A stretch of 34,017 nucleotides of DNA from Deltaproteobacteria bacterium (GTDB lineage: Bacteria > Desulfobacterota > JADFVX01): positions 1 to 34,017 of the forward strand of contig JAOUBX010000047.1 of assembly GCA_029860075.1 (NCBI GenBank), read 5' to 3'. Made by a program: the position numbers and the translations under genes. The notes under the pieces were generated by a model. It did no database searches. It worked only from the letters and a program-made list of their open reading frames with translations, and was not told the DNA's origin. Shown here one piece after another: positions 1 to 7,308 of the stretch. Each line of letters opens with the position of its first letter. Within the stretch, counting starts at the first letter, position 1.

Positions 1-538
1 TTCCGTTAATCCAGAAAAACATGACCAGGGCTAAAATAAGAGGCAGCGCACACATTTCGGGATTAACGGAAGCTGCGCCGGCAAGCACGGCAAAACTCCC
101 GGCCATTCCGCCAATAATAATGTTGGCCCAGCTGCGCCTTTTGAGCCATACCGTATAGAGAACAACATAGACAAAGGCCCCTGAAAAAAGGTGAAGGCTT
201 ACCACGTAATTAAGTGTTACCGTTGAAAGAGAGAGCGCCATAATAATAAGAAGGGATGCCATCCAGAAAACAGATTTCGAAGAGGTCACCGCTCCCGCCG
301 TAAGAGGTCTTCTCTTCGTTCTTCCCATCTTTTCATCAATATCCCTGTCAAGATAATGATTAAAGGCGCCTGAACCGGCAGATCCCATCATCATGGCAAG
401 ACTGAGGAGAGCCACATTTTGCCATAGTATCGTTTTTCCACTCGTCGTAGCAGAGAGCGCCCCCACAATGGCGCTGAAAGTAATGAGAAAAGCAATTCTC
501 ATTTTGAAAAGCGGCATATATTTTTTTATATCAATCAT
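1..538 (-). CDS. ctaB: Protoheme IX farnesyltransferase (heme O synthase), 3' part missing
   Basis: This UbiA-family membrane prenyltransferase should add a farnesyl group to heme B to give heme O for a heme-copper enzyme. The first 179 residues are present; the rest lies beyond the left edge (full-length proteins are about 280-300 aa). The diagnostic Asp-rich motif NHYLDRDIDEKMGRTKRRPL is at about residues 60-79, with the N-x3-D-x3-D arrangement used for Mg-diphosphate binding. Hydrophobic segments precede and follow it, and the end reads LALVMFFWING, which matches the segment before the second Asp motif. The ATG at 538 has a GGAGG about 8 bases upstream. The gene lies 28 bp downstream of the heme-copper subunit I gene on the same strand, so the two are probably co-transcribed and the product probably supplies heme to that enzyme. 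Confidence 0.93.
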   Translation of the reverse strand, partial: MIDIKKYMPLFKMRIAFLITFSAIVGALSATTSGKTILWQNVALLSLAMMMGSAGSGAFNHYLDRDIDEKMGRTKRRPLTAGAVTSSKSVFWMASLLIIMALSLSTVTLNYVVSLHLFSGAFVYVVLYTVWLKRRSWANIIIGGMAGSFAVLAGAASVNPEMCALPLILALVMFFWING

Positions 539-566
539 TTTTATACCTCCTGCCCGATAGAAAAGT

Positions 567-1967
567 TTACTCCGGCGATTGAGACGATTCCTTTTTACCC
601 AGAATTGAAAAAAGTACATTATAAACGTAGCTCGCCCCCCCTGCAATGGCAACGAGGCCGCCAATACCCATCATAGTCATACCGGCAATTTTTGCAAAAT
701 TATCCAGGCCCTGCGCGGCGCCATAGGTTTTCCTCGCTACCCCGTGCCCCCCTGCCCAGAACATGCCTATAACGAAGAGGAGTTGTCCCACACCATAGAT
801 GTAAGGTTGCAGACGTGCCAGCCCGGGACAGGGAACAGGCCTTTTCATGGCAGGCAGAATATAGTAGGTAAGCCCCATAAAAGAGATGGTAACAGCGCCG
901 ATAACACCATGATAATGCGCCGGAATCCGGGTATTACTCTCCTGGATGAAAATGGCAAATATGCCGCCCGTTGCAAAGAGGATGATAGAAAAGAAAAGCG
1001 CCGAGAAACCGGGTTCCTTCCAGGGCAAAGGTGTCATTTTTGCGCTGTTAATTATCCCTCTTATAACGGCAAAACCGATCAATATAACGGTCGGGCCATA
1101 ACCGTACTGCATAAGAATAGTAAATGCTACCTTATGATCCTGCGTCCCCCCTTCATAAAAGAAATAGAGAAAAGGAGCAACAAGAATAAAGGGCAAAAAG
1201 AGTGCAAATAGAAAAGAACCCCATTTATCTCCAACAGGCGAAACCTTGAGCGTCATTTTGGTAAGGAGTATCCAGGCAACGAGCATTCCAATGGTATTTG
1301 AAAACTGGAGGATGTGGCCGCCACCCCAGAAAAAATGCTCCAGGTATATAAACTTCTTCAAACCGTCAGGAAAGGTAAAGTAGGCCAGTTGGTAACAGAG
1401 AAGCGCTGAAAAAATGGCCACGCAACATACAACCATAGCAAAGGTTTCAGTCCTGAAAATGTTGTCACCCGCCTTCTTTCCCGACATGTAGGTGAGAACA
1501 ATATTGATGAGATAAAGAAAAAGTCCCAAAGCAAAGAGAAAAAGGCCTGAGTAGTAAAGGGGATGATCGAGAACGGGAATGTAATTGGTGAACATGGGCG
1601 TGCCCAGACCGATCAGGGCGGGAGCAATAATACAGGCGGTTCCCACTGCTGAAACAGCAAAGCCTGCCATACCGAGTTTTATGGAGAAAGTAGACCTTCC
1701 CGAAAAACCTGAACTCGTCAGGACCCAGAGAATACCGTTAAAGGTAAGAAACCAGATTACAATAGACAGAACAACGTGGTCTACAAGAGCCACCCTGAAG
1801 TAGTCCTTTCCCGGAAGGAAATCCTGTATCTGCGGTGTCCTCGCCATAGCGAGAAGAAAAGCAAAGAGACCTGCAAAAATGAGGGAAACGATGGCAAGCA
1901 TAAGCCAGGACGTAACCAGTTTCTCGCTCCCCTTGTCAATTTTGAAAATCCCTGTATCCCTACTCAT
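567..1967 (-). CDS. Heme-copper oxidase superfamily subunit I, unusual active site (NO-reductase-like or divergent oxidase)
   Basis: A 466-residue integral membrane protein with about 12 hydrophobic segments, matching subunit I of the heme-copper superfamily. Candidate ligands are H64 in helix II (low-spin heme), H218 in FWGGGHILQF (helix VI, active-site metal), H278 in GTQDH (helix VII), and H351 and H353 in PAHYHG (helix X, the two heme irons). The usual His-His pair in helix VII is Asp277-His278. The Tyr four residues after the helix VI His of A/B-type oxidases is F222. Y271 sits six residues before D277, the spacing of the cross-linked Tyr in cbb3 oxidases. These features suggest a non-canonical NO reductase or a divergent O2 reductase; sequence alone cannot decide. 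Subunit II was not seen and may lie beyond ctaB. The ATG at 1967 follows an AGGA. Confidence 0.85.
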   Translation of the reverse strand: MSRDTGIFKIDKGSEKLVTSWLMLAIVSLIFAGLFAFLLAMARTPQIQDFLPGKDYFRVALVDHVVLSIVIWFLTFNGILWVLTSSGFSGRSTFSIKLGMAGFAVSAVGTACIIAPALIGLGTPMFTNYIPVLDHPLYYSGLFLFALGLFLYLINIVLTYMSGKKAGDNIFRTETFAMVVCCVAIFSALLCYQLAYFTFPDGLKKFIYLEHFFWGGGHILQFSNTIGMLVAWILLTKMTLKVSPVGDKWGSFLFALFLPFILVAPFLYFFYEGGTQDHKVAFTILMQYGYGPTVILIGFAVIRGIINSAKMTPLPWKEPGFSALFFSIILFATGGIFAIFIQESNTRIPAHYHGVIGAVTISFMGLTYYILPAMKRPVPCPGLARLQPYIYGVGQLLFVIGMFWAGGHGVARKTYGAAQGLDNFAKIAGMTMMGIGGLVAIAGGASYVYNVLFSILGKKESSQSPE

Positions 1968-2359
1968 AAAGCTGTCCTTAAATTAGAATGTAAAATTCTT
2001 TTTTTTTACCGCCTTTTTTTGGGCACAACTATATAGATTCAGGACAAAATAGTCAAGGATAATGAGGGCTTCCATAAGACATGAAAAGGCCTGAAAAAAG
2101 AGGCAAAGGAGAGGTAAAGCACTATGGTTACTATGGATTAGTAATCAGCAGTTAATGAATATTTTTCAAAAGAAAATAAAGATAACTGAACATTCACCCC
2201 CAAAAAAGCATTTGAACAGAAATTCTCACTGGATTATTGTGATACAACGGTTCTTTCCAGGATGATATTTCACAGATTTAGAAAAAAAGAATTTAATCTG
2301 TGTTAATCATAACTTACCTTTCTTTATCTCGATTTAAATGAGCTTTCCAGGGTTATACT
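1968..2359. other. Gene-free stretch upstream of the heme-copper gene
   Basis: About 390 bp, A+T-rich, with no convincing open frame of its own. It must hold the promoter of the leftward heme-copper/ctaB pair, but no clear sigma-70, sigma-54 or FNR-type (TTGAT-N4-ATCAA) site was found by eye. It contains a perfect 8-bp inverted repeat, CACAGATT at 2271-2278 and AATCTGTG at 2295-2302, separated by 16 A-rich bases. This could be a binding site or a weak hairpin. Confidence 0.5.
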
Positions 2360-3157
2360 TTACAAAGGAGGCCCTCCTCTTTCAAAAAAAGTAAGATACC
2401 AGTCAATTAACAGCTCTCCCCAGAAGAGGTAAATAATCGCACCCAGCGAAAGAAAGGGGCCAAAAGGAAGGGCAAACTTCCGTCCCTTGCCGCTCAGCGC
2501 CATAAGCCCTCCCCCAATGACAGTCCCCAGAAATGATGAAGCCATAAGGGTAAAAAGCACTCCCTTCCAGCCGAGAAAAGCCCCCACCATGGCAAGAAGC
2601 TTGATGTCTCCTCCCCCCATCCCCTCCTGCCCCGTGAGCGCTTCATAAACAACAGCCACCAGCAGAAGCAGACCGCCACCGGCAACAATGCCGATGAGGG
2701 AGTCCAGCCAGGTCAGGTAGGGTAGAAGGAATGAAGCTGCAAAACCAAGCGGTATGGCAGGAAGCGATATAACATCGGGAATAATCCTGTGATCCAGATC
2801 GATAAAAGTAATAACAATCAGCAATGAAACAAGGACCAGGTAAATGAGATAACTCAGGGTAGGACCAAAATGTATCATGAGCATGACAGAGGCAAGCGCC
2901 GTCAAAAGTTCGATCAGGGGGTATCTGAAAGAAATAGACATCTTGCAATGCCTGCACTTGCCCTGGAGAATGAGATAGCTCAAAAGGGGGACATTATCAT
3001 AGAACTTTATGCCGGCTCCACAGCTGGGGCAGTGTGAAGGCGGGGAAACAATGGACTGTTTTTCAGGTATCCTGAAGATGCAGACATTAAGAAAGCTTCC
3101 GGTAACGGCACCCAGCACAAAAGCAAAGGCAAGAAAAAGCAGAATAAAAGGTAACAA
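2360..3157 (-). CDS. pilD: Type IV prepilin peptidase / N-methyltransferase
   Basis: A bifunctional inner-membrane aspartic peptidase that cleaves type IV prepilins or type II secretion pseudopilins and methylates the new N-terminus. The 265-residue protein has the full family layout: an N-terminal membrane segment; a cytoplasmic zinc-type loop with C43-x2-C46 and C68-x2-C71; the first catalytic motif DLDHRIIPD at 120-128; and the second, GMGGGD, ending at D184. The remaining sequence is alternating hydrophobic helices. The start is a TTG at 3157; no in-frame ATG gives the conserved N-terminus, and an AAGG lies about 11 bases upstream. It stands alone here, with no pilin or secretion genes beside it, so its substrates are encoded elsewhere. 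The stop codon lies in a G/C palindrome (AGGAGG-C-CCTCCT). Confidence 0.95.
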   Translation of the reverse strand: MLPFILLFLAFAFVLGAVTGSFLNVCIFRIPEKQSIVSPPSHCPSCGAGIKFYDNVPLLSYLILQGKCRHCKMSISFRYPLIELLTALASVMLMIHFGPTLSYLIYLVLVSLLIVITFIDLDHRIIPDVISLPAIPLGFAASFLLPYLTWLDSLIGIVAGGGLLLLVAVVYEALTGQEGMGGGDIKLLAMVGAFLGWKGVLFTLMASSFLGTVIGGGLMALSGKGRKFALPFGPFLSLGAIIYLFWGELLIDWYLTFFERGGPPL

Positions 3158-3288
3158 TAGACAAAGAACCTTTCAGAAAATGACATTTTTTATTCATAAA
3201 AGTAAAAATGAAGATTACCACATTTCATAAGATAAAAAAACCGCTTTAAAGGGGAATTTCAATCTTTCAACCCTGCCATTTACGGGTC

Positions 3289-3316
3289 TTGACATTAACA
3301 TGGAGTCGTGTAAACT
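3289..3316 (+). promoter_or_regulatory. Predicted sigma-70-type promoter of the dodecin gene
   Basis: TTGACA at 3289-3294 is followed after 16 bp by TAAACT at 3311-3316, preceded by TG. This is a near-consensus housekeeping promoter and would start transcription at about 3323, some 37 nt before the dodecin ATG. It is inferred from sequence only. Confidence 0.6.
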
Positions 3317-3317
3317 T

Positions 3318-3340
3318 ATTTTACCTGAAAAAGGTAAAAT
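3318..3340 (+). promoter_or_regulatory. Perfect 9-bp inverted repeat at the predicted dodecin transcription start
   Basis: ATTTTACCT (3318-3326) and AGGTAAAAT (3332-3340) form a perfect inverted repeat with a 5-nt GAAAA gap. It begins one base after the predicted -10 box and covers the likely transcription start. Its position fits a repressor operator; alternatively it is a short hairpin at the 5' end of the mRNA. The ribosome-binding site GGAGG follows at about 3351-3355. Confidence 0.5.
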
Positions 3341-3359
3341 TCAGACGTTGGGAGGAACC

Positions 3360-3563
3360 ATGGAAAGAACATATAAACAAATCGAACTGATCGGTATTTC
3401 GGAGGAGAGTTACGAGCAGGCAATCCGCAATGCCATCAGTAAAGCATCACAGTCATTGAGAGGAATCAACTGGTATGAAGTCATGGAACAGCGAGGAAGA
3501 GTTGTGGACGGCAAGGTGACGGAATACCAGGTTATAATTAAGGTTGCATTCAAGCTGGAATGA
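3360..3563 (+). CDS. Dodecin (flavin-storage protein)
   Basis: A 67-residue protein with the typical dodecin pattern: a short beta strand (YKQIELIGIS), one helix (ESYEQAIRNAISKASQSLRG), then two long strands containing EVMEQRGRV and KVTEYQVIIKVAF. Known dodecins assemble as hollow dodecamers that bind riboflavin or FMN/FAD between stacked tryptophans; W38 is the expected flavin-stacking residue. The ATG at 3360 is preferred over an in-frame ATG 60 bp upstream because GGAGG lies directly before it and because the family starts here. The upstream ATG would also lie before the predicted transcription start. It is a single-gene unit with its own promoter, divergent from pilD. Confidence 0.93.
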   Translation: MERTYKQIELIGISEESYEQAIRNAISKASQSLRGINWYEVMEQRGRVVDGKVTEYQVIIKVAFKLE

Positions 3564-3742
3564 TCCCGGAAAAGGCAGTTGTTTCATGACTTCCAGCGCA
3601 AATGCCTGATTCCACAACGCTTCCAGACAATATCCGATTAAGCTGCCGGTGAAACTAAGATTTTTTGAAAGCGCTGTGAAAACAAAGTGCTGCACAATAC
3701 ATTCATACCAACTGTCCTTTCCAAAATAATAAGGAGGATGAC

Positions 3743-3955
3743 ATGACTGCAAAGGAAATCATCAAGGCAATCGCTCAACTTCCGGCAGAGGAAAAAGACA
3801 AGCTTTTCCTTGCTATTATGGAAGATTTTGAGGATGAGATGATGAAAAGCCCGGCATTTTTCCAACAGGCAACATCCATCATGCGTCAATACATGGAAAA
3901 AATGAGAAACAGCGGTATTGATGTCCGTGTTTTCGAAGAAATAGCTAAAAAATAA
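3743..3955 (+). CDS. Small helical protein of unknown function
   Basis: The 70-residue product is acidic, Met-rich and predicted to be wholly helical, with no signal peptide or membrane segment. A strong AAGGAGG sits 5 bases before the ATG, which is the best evidence that it is a real gene. The N-terminal pattern IIKAIAQLPAEEKDKLF resembles the short helical N-terminus of some addiction-module and DNA-binding small proteins, but no toxin partner lies beside it, so I do not assign that role. It lies between dodecin and the outer-membrane protein gene with 180- and 105-bp gaps and is probably transcribed alone or with the latter. Confidence 0.65.
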   Translation: MTAKEIIKAIAQLPAEEKDKLFLAIMEDFEDEMMKSPAFFQQATSIMRQYMEKMRNSGIDVRVFEEIAKK

Positions 3956-3973
3956 CTTTTCTATGTCTAAACG

Positions 3974-4155
3974 CTGTGGTAGTATTTTCCCGGGCTTTTT
4001 TAAAGGGATATGCGACAGCATCCCCATCCAGGTAAATATTTCAGCAGTGATAAGGAGGCAATGGGAATAAAATTAAATCTCACCGTCAGGTTTTGCCTGC
4101 CTTTTTTTTCGGCATTGTTAATTCCATTTATCTGTCAGGCAGCCGACATAGAGGG
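3974..4155 (+). repeat. Diverged direct repeat, copy 1 (upstream region plus signal-peptide coding part of the outer-membrane gene)
   Basis: This block resembles 8583-8770. Shared landmarks in the same order are CTGTGGTA, a GGGAT followed by a CATCCC-type stretch, ATGGGAAT at the start codon, an identical 18-mer (cctgccttttttttcggc) at 4096-4113 and 8711-8728, and a conserved end encoding FICQA. The two copies lie either side of the rml operon. The similarity covers both noncoding and signal-peptide sequence, so common descent by duplication is more likely than convergence. Confidence 0.65.
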
Positions 4156-4885
4156 CCCCAGGGCGTTGGGCCTTGGAGGCGCTTATACAGCTATTGCCGA
4201 CGGTCCTGACTCTGTGAGAACCAACCCTGCCGGCATTGCAGCAAAAAGAATCTACAGCGCCACCCTTTCCCGCCATAGAACAGACAGTGACACAAATGCC
4301 GTTAATGCAACAATTATCGATTATAAAACGACAAATGCTCCGGTAGGAATCAGTTATACGAAAGAAGAACTGCCGAAAAATCAAAGGAAGTATGGCATAT
4401 TTTCTGTCGCAGCATCAGCGCCGGCATCACTTATCGGAATATCCGCAAAATACTTTTGGGATGAATTGTCAGATAAAGAGGACTATTCCTATGACGCAGG
4501 TATTCTCCTTTTTCCCTATAAGGGACTGACTATTGGAGCTGCGGGAAAAAACCTGGAAAAAACAGACCTGCCTCATATTCATAAAAGTTATTCTGCCGGG
4601 ATAGCCTATAGCTTTAATCATTCCATTACAGCAGCGCTCGATTATACGAAGGATGAAGATGCAATGGAAGATGACGGTATTACGGCCTTTGGCCTGGAAT
4701 ACTTTCTAAAAAAAGATGTCATCATAAGAGGTGGCTTTACAAAGAATGAAATCCGTGATATCGATTATTATTCAGCAGGCATTACCCTTTTTTCGCCAAA
4801 GCTCAGCCTTGAATACGGCTACAGATGGGATAAGGAAGATAGCGATAGCAATGTGCAGGCATTTTCAGCGATTTTTTACTTTTAA
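4061..4885 (+). CDS. PorV/FadL-like outer-membrane beta-barrel protein
   Basis: A 274-residue exported protein. The signal peptide is about residues 1-27 (hydrophobic LPFFSALLIPFICQA, with cleavage likely after CQA). The mature N-terminus has the motif GPRALGLGGAYTAIADGPDS followed by NPAG, found in PorV/UPF0164/TraF-like and FadL-like outer-membrane barrels. The rest alternates short amphipathic strands, many ending in aromatic residues, and the last residue is Phe, as expected for assembly by BAM. The ATG at 4061 is chosen over one 51 bp upstream because AAGGAGG precedes it and the signal peptide starts there. PorV-like proteins can act as shuttles or anchors for surface proteins, or as small-molecule channels; the substrate is unknown here. 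It precedes the rml operon by 65 bp. Confidence 0.8.
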   Translation: MGIKLNLTVRFCLPFFSALLIPFICQAADIEGPRALGLGGAYTAIADGPDSVRTNPAGIAAKRIYSATLSRHRTDSDTNAVNATIIDYKTTNAPVGISYTKEELPKNQRKYGIFSVAASAPASLIGISAKYFWDELSDKEDYSYDAGILLFPYKGLTIGAAGKNLEKTDLPHIHKSYSAGIAYSFNHSITAALDYTKDEDAMEDDGITAFGLEYFLKKDVIIRGGFTKNEIRDIDYYSAGITLFSPKLSLEYGYRWDKEDSDSNVQAFSAIFYF

Positions 4886-4950
4886 TATTTTCCCTTCCCG
4901 GGATGAATTTTAAAACCTAGATGGGATCAATAGTTCATGCGAGGTATTAA

Positions 4951-5832
4951 TTGAAAGGTATTATACTGGCCGGTGGTTCGGGCACAAGGCTCCATCCTAT
5001 TACACGGGTCGTCAGCAAGCAGCTGATGCCCATATATGATAAACCGATGATATATTATCCCCTGTCTGTGCTTATGCACGCAGGGATTAAGGAAATACTT
5101 ATCATCTCTACGCCCCGTGACCTCCCTCTTTTCAGGGAACTCCTTGGAGACGGCTCCAATCTCGGATTATCTTTAAGTTACGCCCAACAACCGAGGCCGG
5201 AAGGCCTTGCCCAGGCATTTATCATAGGGAGAGACTTTATTGCCGGAGAGCCCGTATGCCTTATCCTGGGAGATAATATCTTTTACGGACATGGACTTAT
5301 TGAAACATTGAAGAAAGCTGCCGCTATCGACGACGGCGCAATTGTATTCGGTTACTGGGTGAGAGACCCCCAGCGGTATGGCGTCATTGATTTTGATAAA
5401 GAAGACAAAGTCCTTAGCATTGAGGAAAAACCTGCCAGGCCGAAATCGCATTATGCCGTGCCGGGAATCTACTTCTACGATGGAAATGCCGCTCTTTATG
5501 CATCGGCCCTGAAACCTTCTCCCAGAGGTGAATTGGAAATAACTGATCTTAATATTAAATACCTTGAAAAAAGTAAACTTAGTGTCATCAAGCTGGGAAG
5601 AGGGACTGCCTGGCTTGATACGGGAACCCATGAATCTCTCCTTCAGGCGGCAAATTTCATAGAAACCATCGAGCAGCGGCAGGGACTGAAAATAGCCTGC
5701 ATCGAAGAAGTTGCTTACAGGGAAGGTTTCATTGATGCCGGGCAATTGAAAATACTTGCAGAGCCCCTTATGAAGGGAGGATACGGCAAATACCTCCTGG
5801 ACATATTAAATGATGATGGTCATCGGGAATGA
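4951..5832 (+). CDS. rmlA: Glucose-1-phosphate thymidylyltransferase
   Basis: Catalyses dTTP + glucose-1-phosphate to dTDP-glucose and diphosphate, the first step of dTDP-L-rhamnose synthesis in the cytoplasm. The 293-residue product has the nucleotide-binding motif [11 protein letters not shown] at 6-16, then [21 protein letters not shown], the [10 protein letters not shown] metal/substrate motif near residue 106, [20 protein letters not shown], and [13 protein letters not shown]. Length is normal for the short RmlA form. The start is TTG at 4951, preceded by GAGG; the nearest upstream ATG (4937) is out of frame and stops after five codons. The end overlaps rmlC by four bases (ATGA), consistent with translational coupling. 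Confidence 0.97.
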   Translation: MKGIILAGGSGTRLHPITRVVSKQLMPIYDKPMIYYPLSVLMHAGIKEILIISTPRDLPLFRELLGDGSNLGLSLSYAQQPRPEGLAQAFIIGRDFIAGEPVCLILGDNIFYGHGLIETLKKAAAIDDGAIVFGYWVRDPQRYGVIDFDKEDKVLSIEEKPARPKSHYAVPGIYFYDGNAALYASALKPSPRGELEITDLNIKYLEKSKLSVIKLGRGTAWLDTGTHESLLQAANFIETIEQRQGLKIACIEEVAYREGFIDAGQLKILAEPLMKGGYGKYLLDILNDDGHRE

Positions 5833-6383
5833 AGGTAAAAGAACTTGAAATTCCAGGCATACTGCTCATAGAACCAACCGTCCACAGTGACGAAAGAGGC
5901 TTCTTTATAGAAACCTACCATGCCGGACGGTATGCAGATTTCGGTATTCCCGACAAATTTGTCCAGGACAACCATTCCAGGTCATTGAAAGGAACCCTGC
6001 GGGGACTGCACTACCAGCTTAGTTCTCCCCAGGGCAAGCTGGTTCGCGTAACCAGTGGTGAGGTATTTGATGTTGCCGTCGATATAAGGAAGGGATCACC
6101 TTATTTTGGGAAATGGGTTGGTGTTATATTGTCGGCAGAAAATAAACATCAGCTTTATATTCCGGAAGGATTTGCTCACGGCTTCTGCGTAACCAGTGAT
6201 TCTGCCGAGTTCCAGTACAAGTGCACCGACTATTATGCCCCTGCTGAAGAACGAGGTATCATATGGAGTGATCCCGACATTGGCATAGACTGGACTGTTG
6301 AAAAACCTCTTGTCTCAGAAAAAGACGGAAGATTAAAACGCTTATCAGACATGGCAGATGACCTGCCTGTTTATAAGGGGTAA
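5829..6383 (+). CDS. rmlC: dTDP-4-dehydrorhamnose 3,5-epimerase
   Basis: Epimerises C3 and C5 of dTDP-4-keto-6-deoxyglucose, the third step of the rhamnose pathway. The 184-residue cupin protein has [10 protein letters not shown], then the family signature FVQDNHSRS...GTLRGLHYQ with the catalytic His, [20 protein letters not shown], and [11 protein letters not shown]. The length is standard. The ATG overlaps the rmlA stop by four bases and its own stop is one base before the rmlD start, so A, C and D form one tight operon. Nothing is missing from the active site. Confidence 0.97.
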   Translation: MKVKELEIPGILLIEPTVHSDERGFFIETYHAGRYADFGIPDKFVQDNHSRSLKGTLRGLHYQLSSPQGKLVRVTSGEVFDVAVDIRKGSPYFGKWVGVILSAENKHQLYIPEGFAHGFCVTSDSAEFQYKCTDYYAPAEERGIIWSDPDIGIDWTVEKPLVSEKDGRLKRLSDMADDLPVYKG

Positions 6384-6384
6384 A

Positions 6385-7263
6385 GTGAAGTTTTTTGTTG
6401 TCGGATCAAAGGGGATGCTCGCCTCCGATCTTATTCCGATCCTTGAAAAAGAGGGTCAGGTAACAGGAGGGGACCTCCCTGAGTTGGATATTACAAACCT
6501 GGATTCAGTCAGGAAAATACTTACCAGGGTAAAACCGGATATTGTTATAAATTGTGCCGCCTATACGGCTGTTGACAAGGCTGAAGAGGAAAAAGAGAAA
6601 GCTCATGCCGTCAATGGGCTAGGCACCGGAAACCTTGCCAAAATATGCAGAGAAATCAAGGCAAGGCTGATCCAAATCTCCACTGATTTTGTATTTGACG
6701 GAAAAAACAACAGGCCATACGTGGAAGAGGATGAAACCAATCCCCTCGGTGTTTATGGCGCCTCCAAACTGGAGGGGGAAAATTTGGTCAGAAAAGCCTT
6801 GAAAGACTATATTATTATCAGAACATCCTGGTTGTACGGCATCCATGGCAATAATTTCGTTAAAACTATAACACGCCTTGCAGCTGAGAGAGATGAATTA
6901 GGTATCGTTTTTGACCAGGCTGGAACACCCACTTATACGGTAGATCTTTCTCACGCAATATTTAACCTTATTACGGCAGAACCGGGTATTTATCACTTCT
7001 CCAATGAAGGGGTATGTAGTTGGTATGACTTTGCCTTTGAAGTCGAAGCTTTGCTGAAAAAAAATGGGAGATCATTAAATCTGCTAAATTTAAAACCGAT
7101 ACTTACACAGGATTACCCAACACCGGCAATGAGACCACCCTATTCAGTAATGAACAAAGCAAAATACAAAAGAATTACATCAGAATCTATTCCTCACTGG
7201 AGAAATGGATTAGTGAGATATTTTCAACAAGCAAAGGAAGAAGAAAACAAGGTTAATAAGTAG
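6385..7263 (+). CDS. rmlD: dTDP-4-dehydrorhamnose reductase
   Basis: NAD(P)H-dependent reduction of dTDP-4-keto-L-rhamnose to dTDP-L-rhamnose, the last pathway step. From the GTG at 6385 the protein is 292 aa and begins directly with the Rossmann strand and VVGSKGML. Other motifs are NCAAYTAVDKAEE, STDFVFDG and the catalytic Y124-x3-K128 (YGASK). The GTG start is preferred over an in-frame ATG 27 bp upstream because AAGGGG lies four bases before it and the longer form would add nine residues ahead of the conserved fold and overlap rmlC. The stop codon is inside the left arm of a long hairpin. Confidence 0.96.
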   Translation: MKFFVVGSKGMLASDLIPILEKEGQVTGGDLPELDITNLDSVRKILTRVKPDIVINCAAYTAVDKAEEEKEKAHAVNGLGTGNLAKICREIKARLIQISTDFVFDGKNNRPYVEEDETNPLGVYGASKLEGENLVRKALKDYIIIRTSWLYGIHGNNFVKTITRLAAERDELGIVFDQAGTPTYTVDLSHAIFNLITAEPGIYHFSNEGVCSWYDFAFEVEALLKKNGRSLNLLNLKPILTQDYPTPAMRPPYSVMNKAKYKRITSESIPHWRNGLVRYFQQAKEEENKVNK

Positions 7264-7291
7264 TTTACTTTCCAAGCTACTTATTAACTTT
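7249..7291 (+). promoter_or_regulatory. Long A+T-rich stem-loop spanning the rmlD stop codon
   Basis: GTTAATAAGTAG (7252-7263) and CTACTTATTAAC (7277-7288) are perfect 12-bp inverted complements with a 13-nt loop. The stem extends by three more pairs (one G-T) to 7249-7291. The rmlD stop TAG is the last codon of the left arm, and the right arm ends just before the GCAGGAG ribosome-binding site of rmlB. No T-run follows, so it is not a standard terminator. It is more likely an mRNA processing or stability element, or a modulator of rmlB translation. Confidence 0.65.
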
Positions 7292-7308
7292 GCAGGAGAG
7301 CTGGAAAA

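Noticed and set aside
744..1211. Plus-strand open frame opposite the heme-copper gene
   Set aside because: It lies wholly within a strongly conserved membrane protein on the other strand, has no ribosome-binding site, and the product has no recognisable pattern.
2346..2400. G/C palindrome (AGGAGG-C-CCTCCT) at the pilD stop as a terminator
   Set aside because: There is no loop to allow a stable hairpin and no T-run after it on the minus strand.
4896..4903. TCCCGGGA palindrome before rmlA as an operator
   Set aside because: An 8-bp palindrome without spacer is too short to claim; no partner site was seen.
5173..5745. 190-codon minus-strand frame opposite rmlA
   Set aside because: The opposite frame encodes a complete RmlA with all motifs; this is a by-product of codon use.
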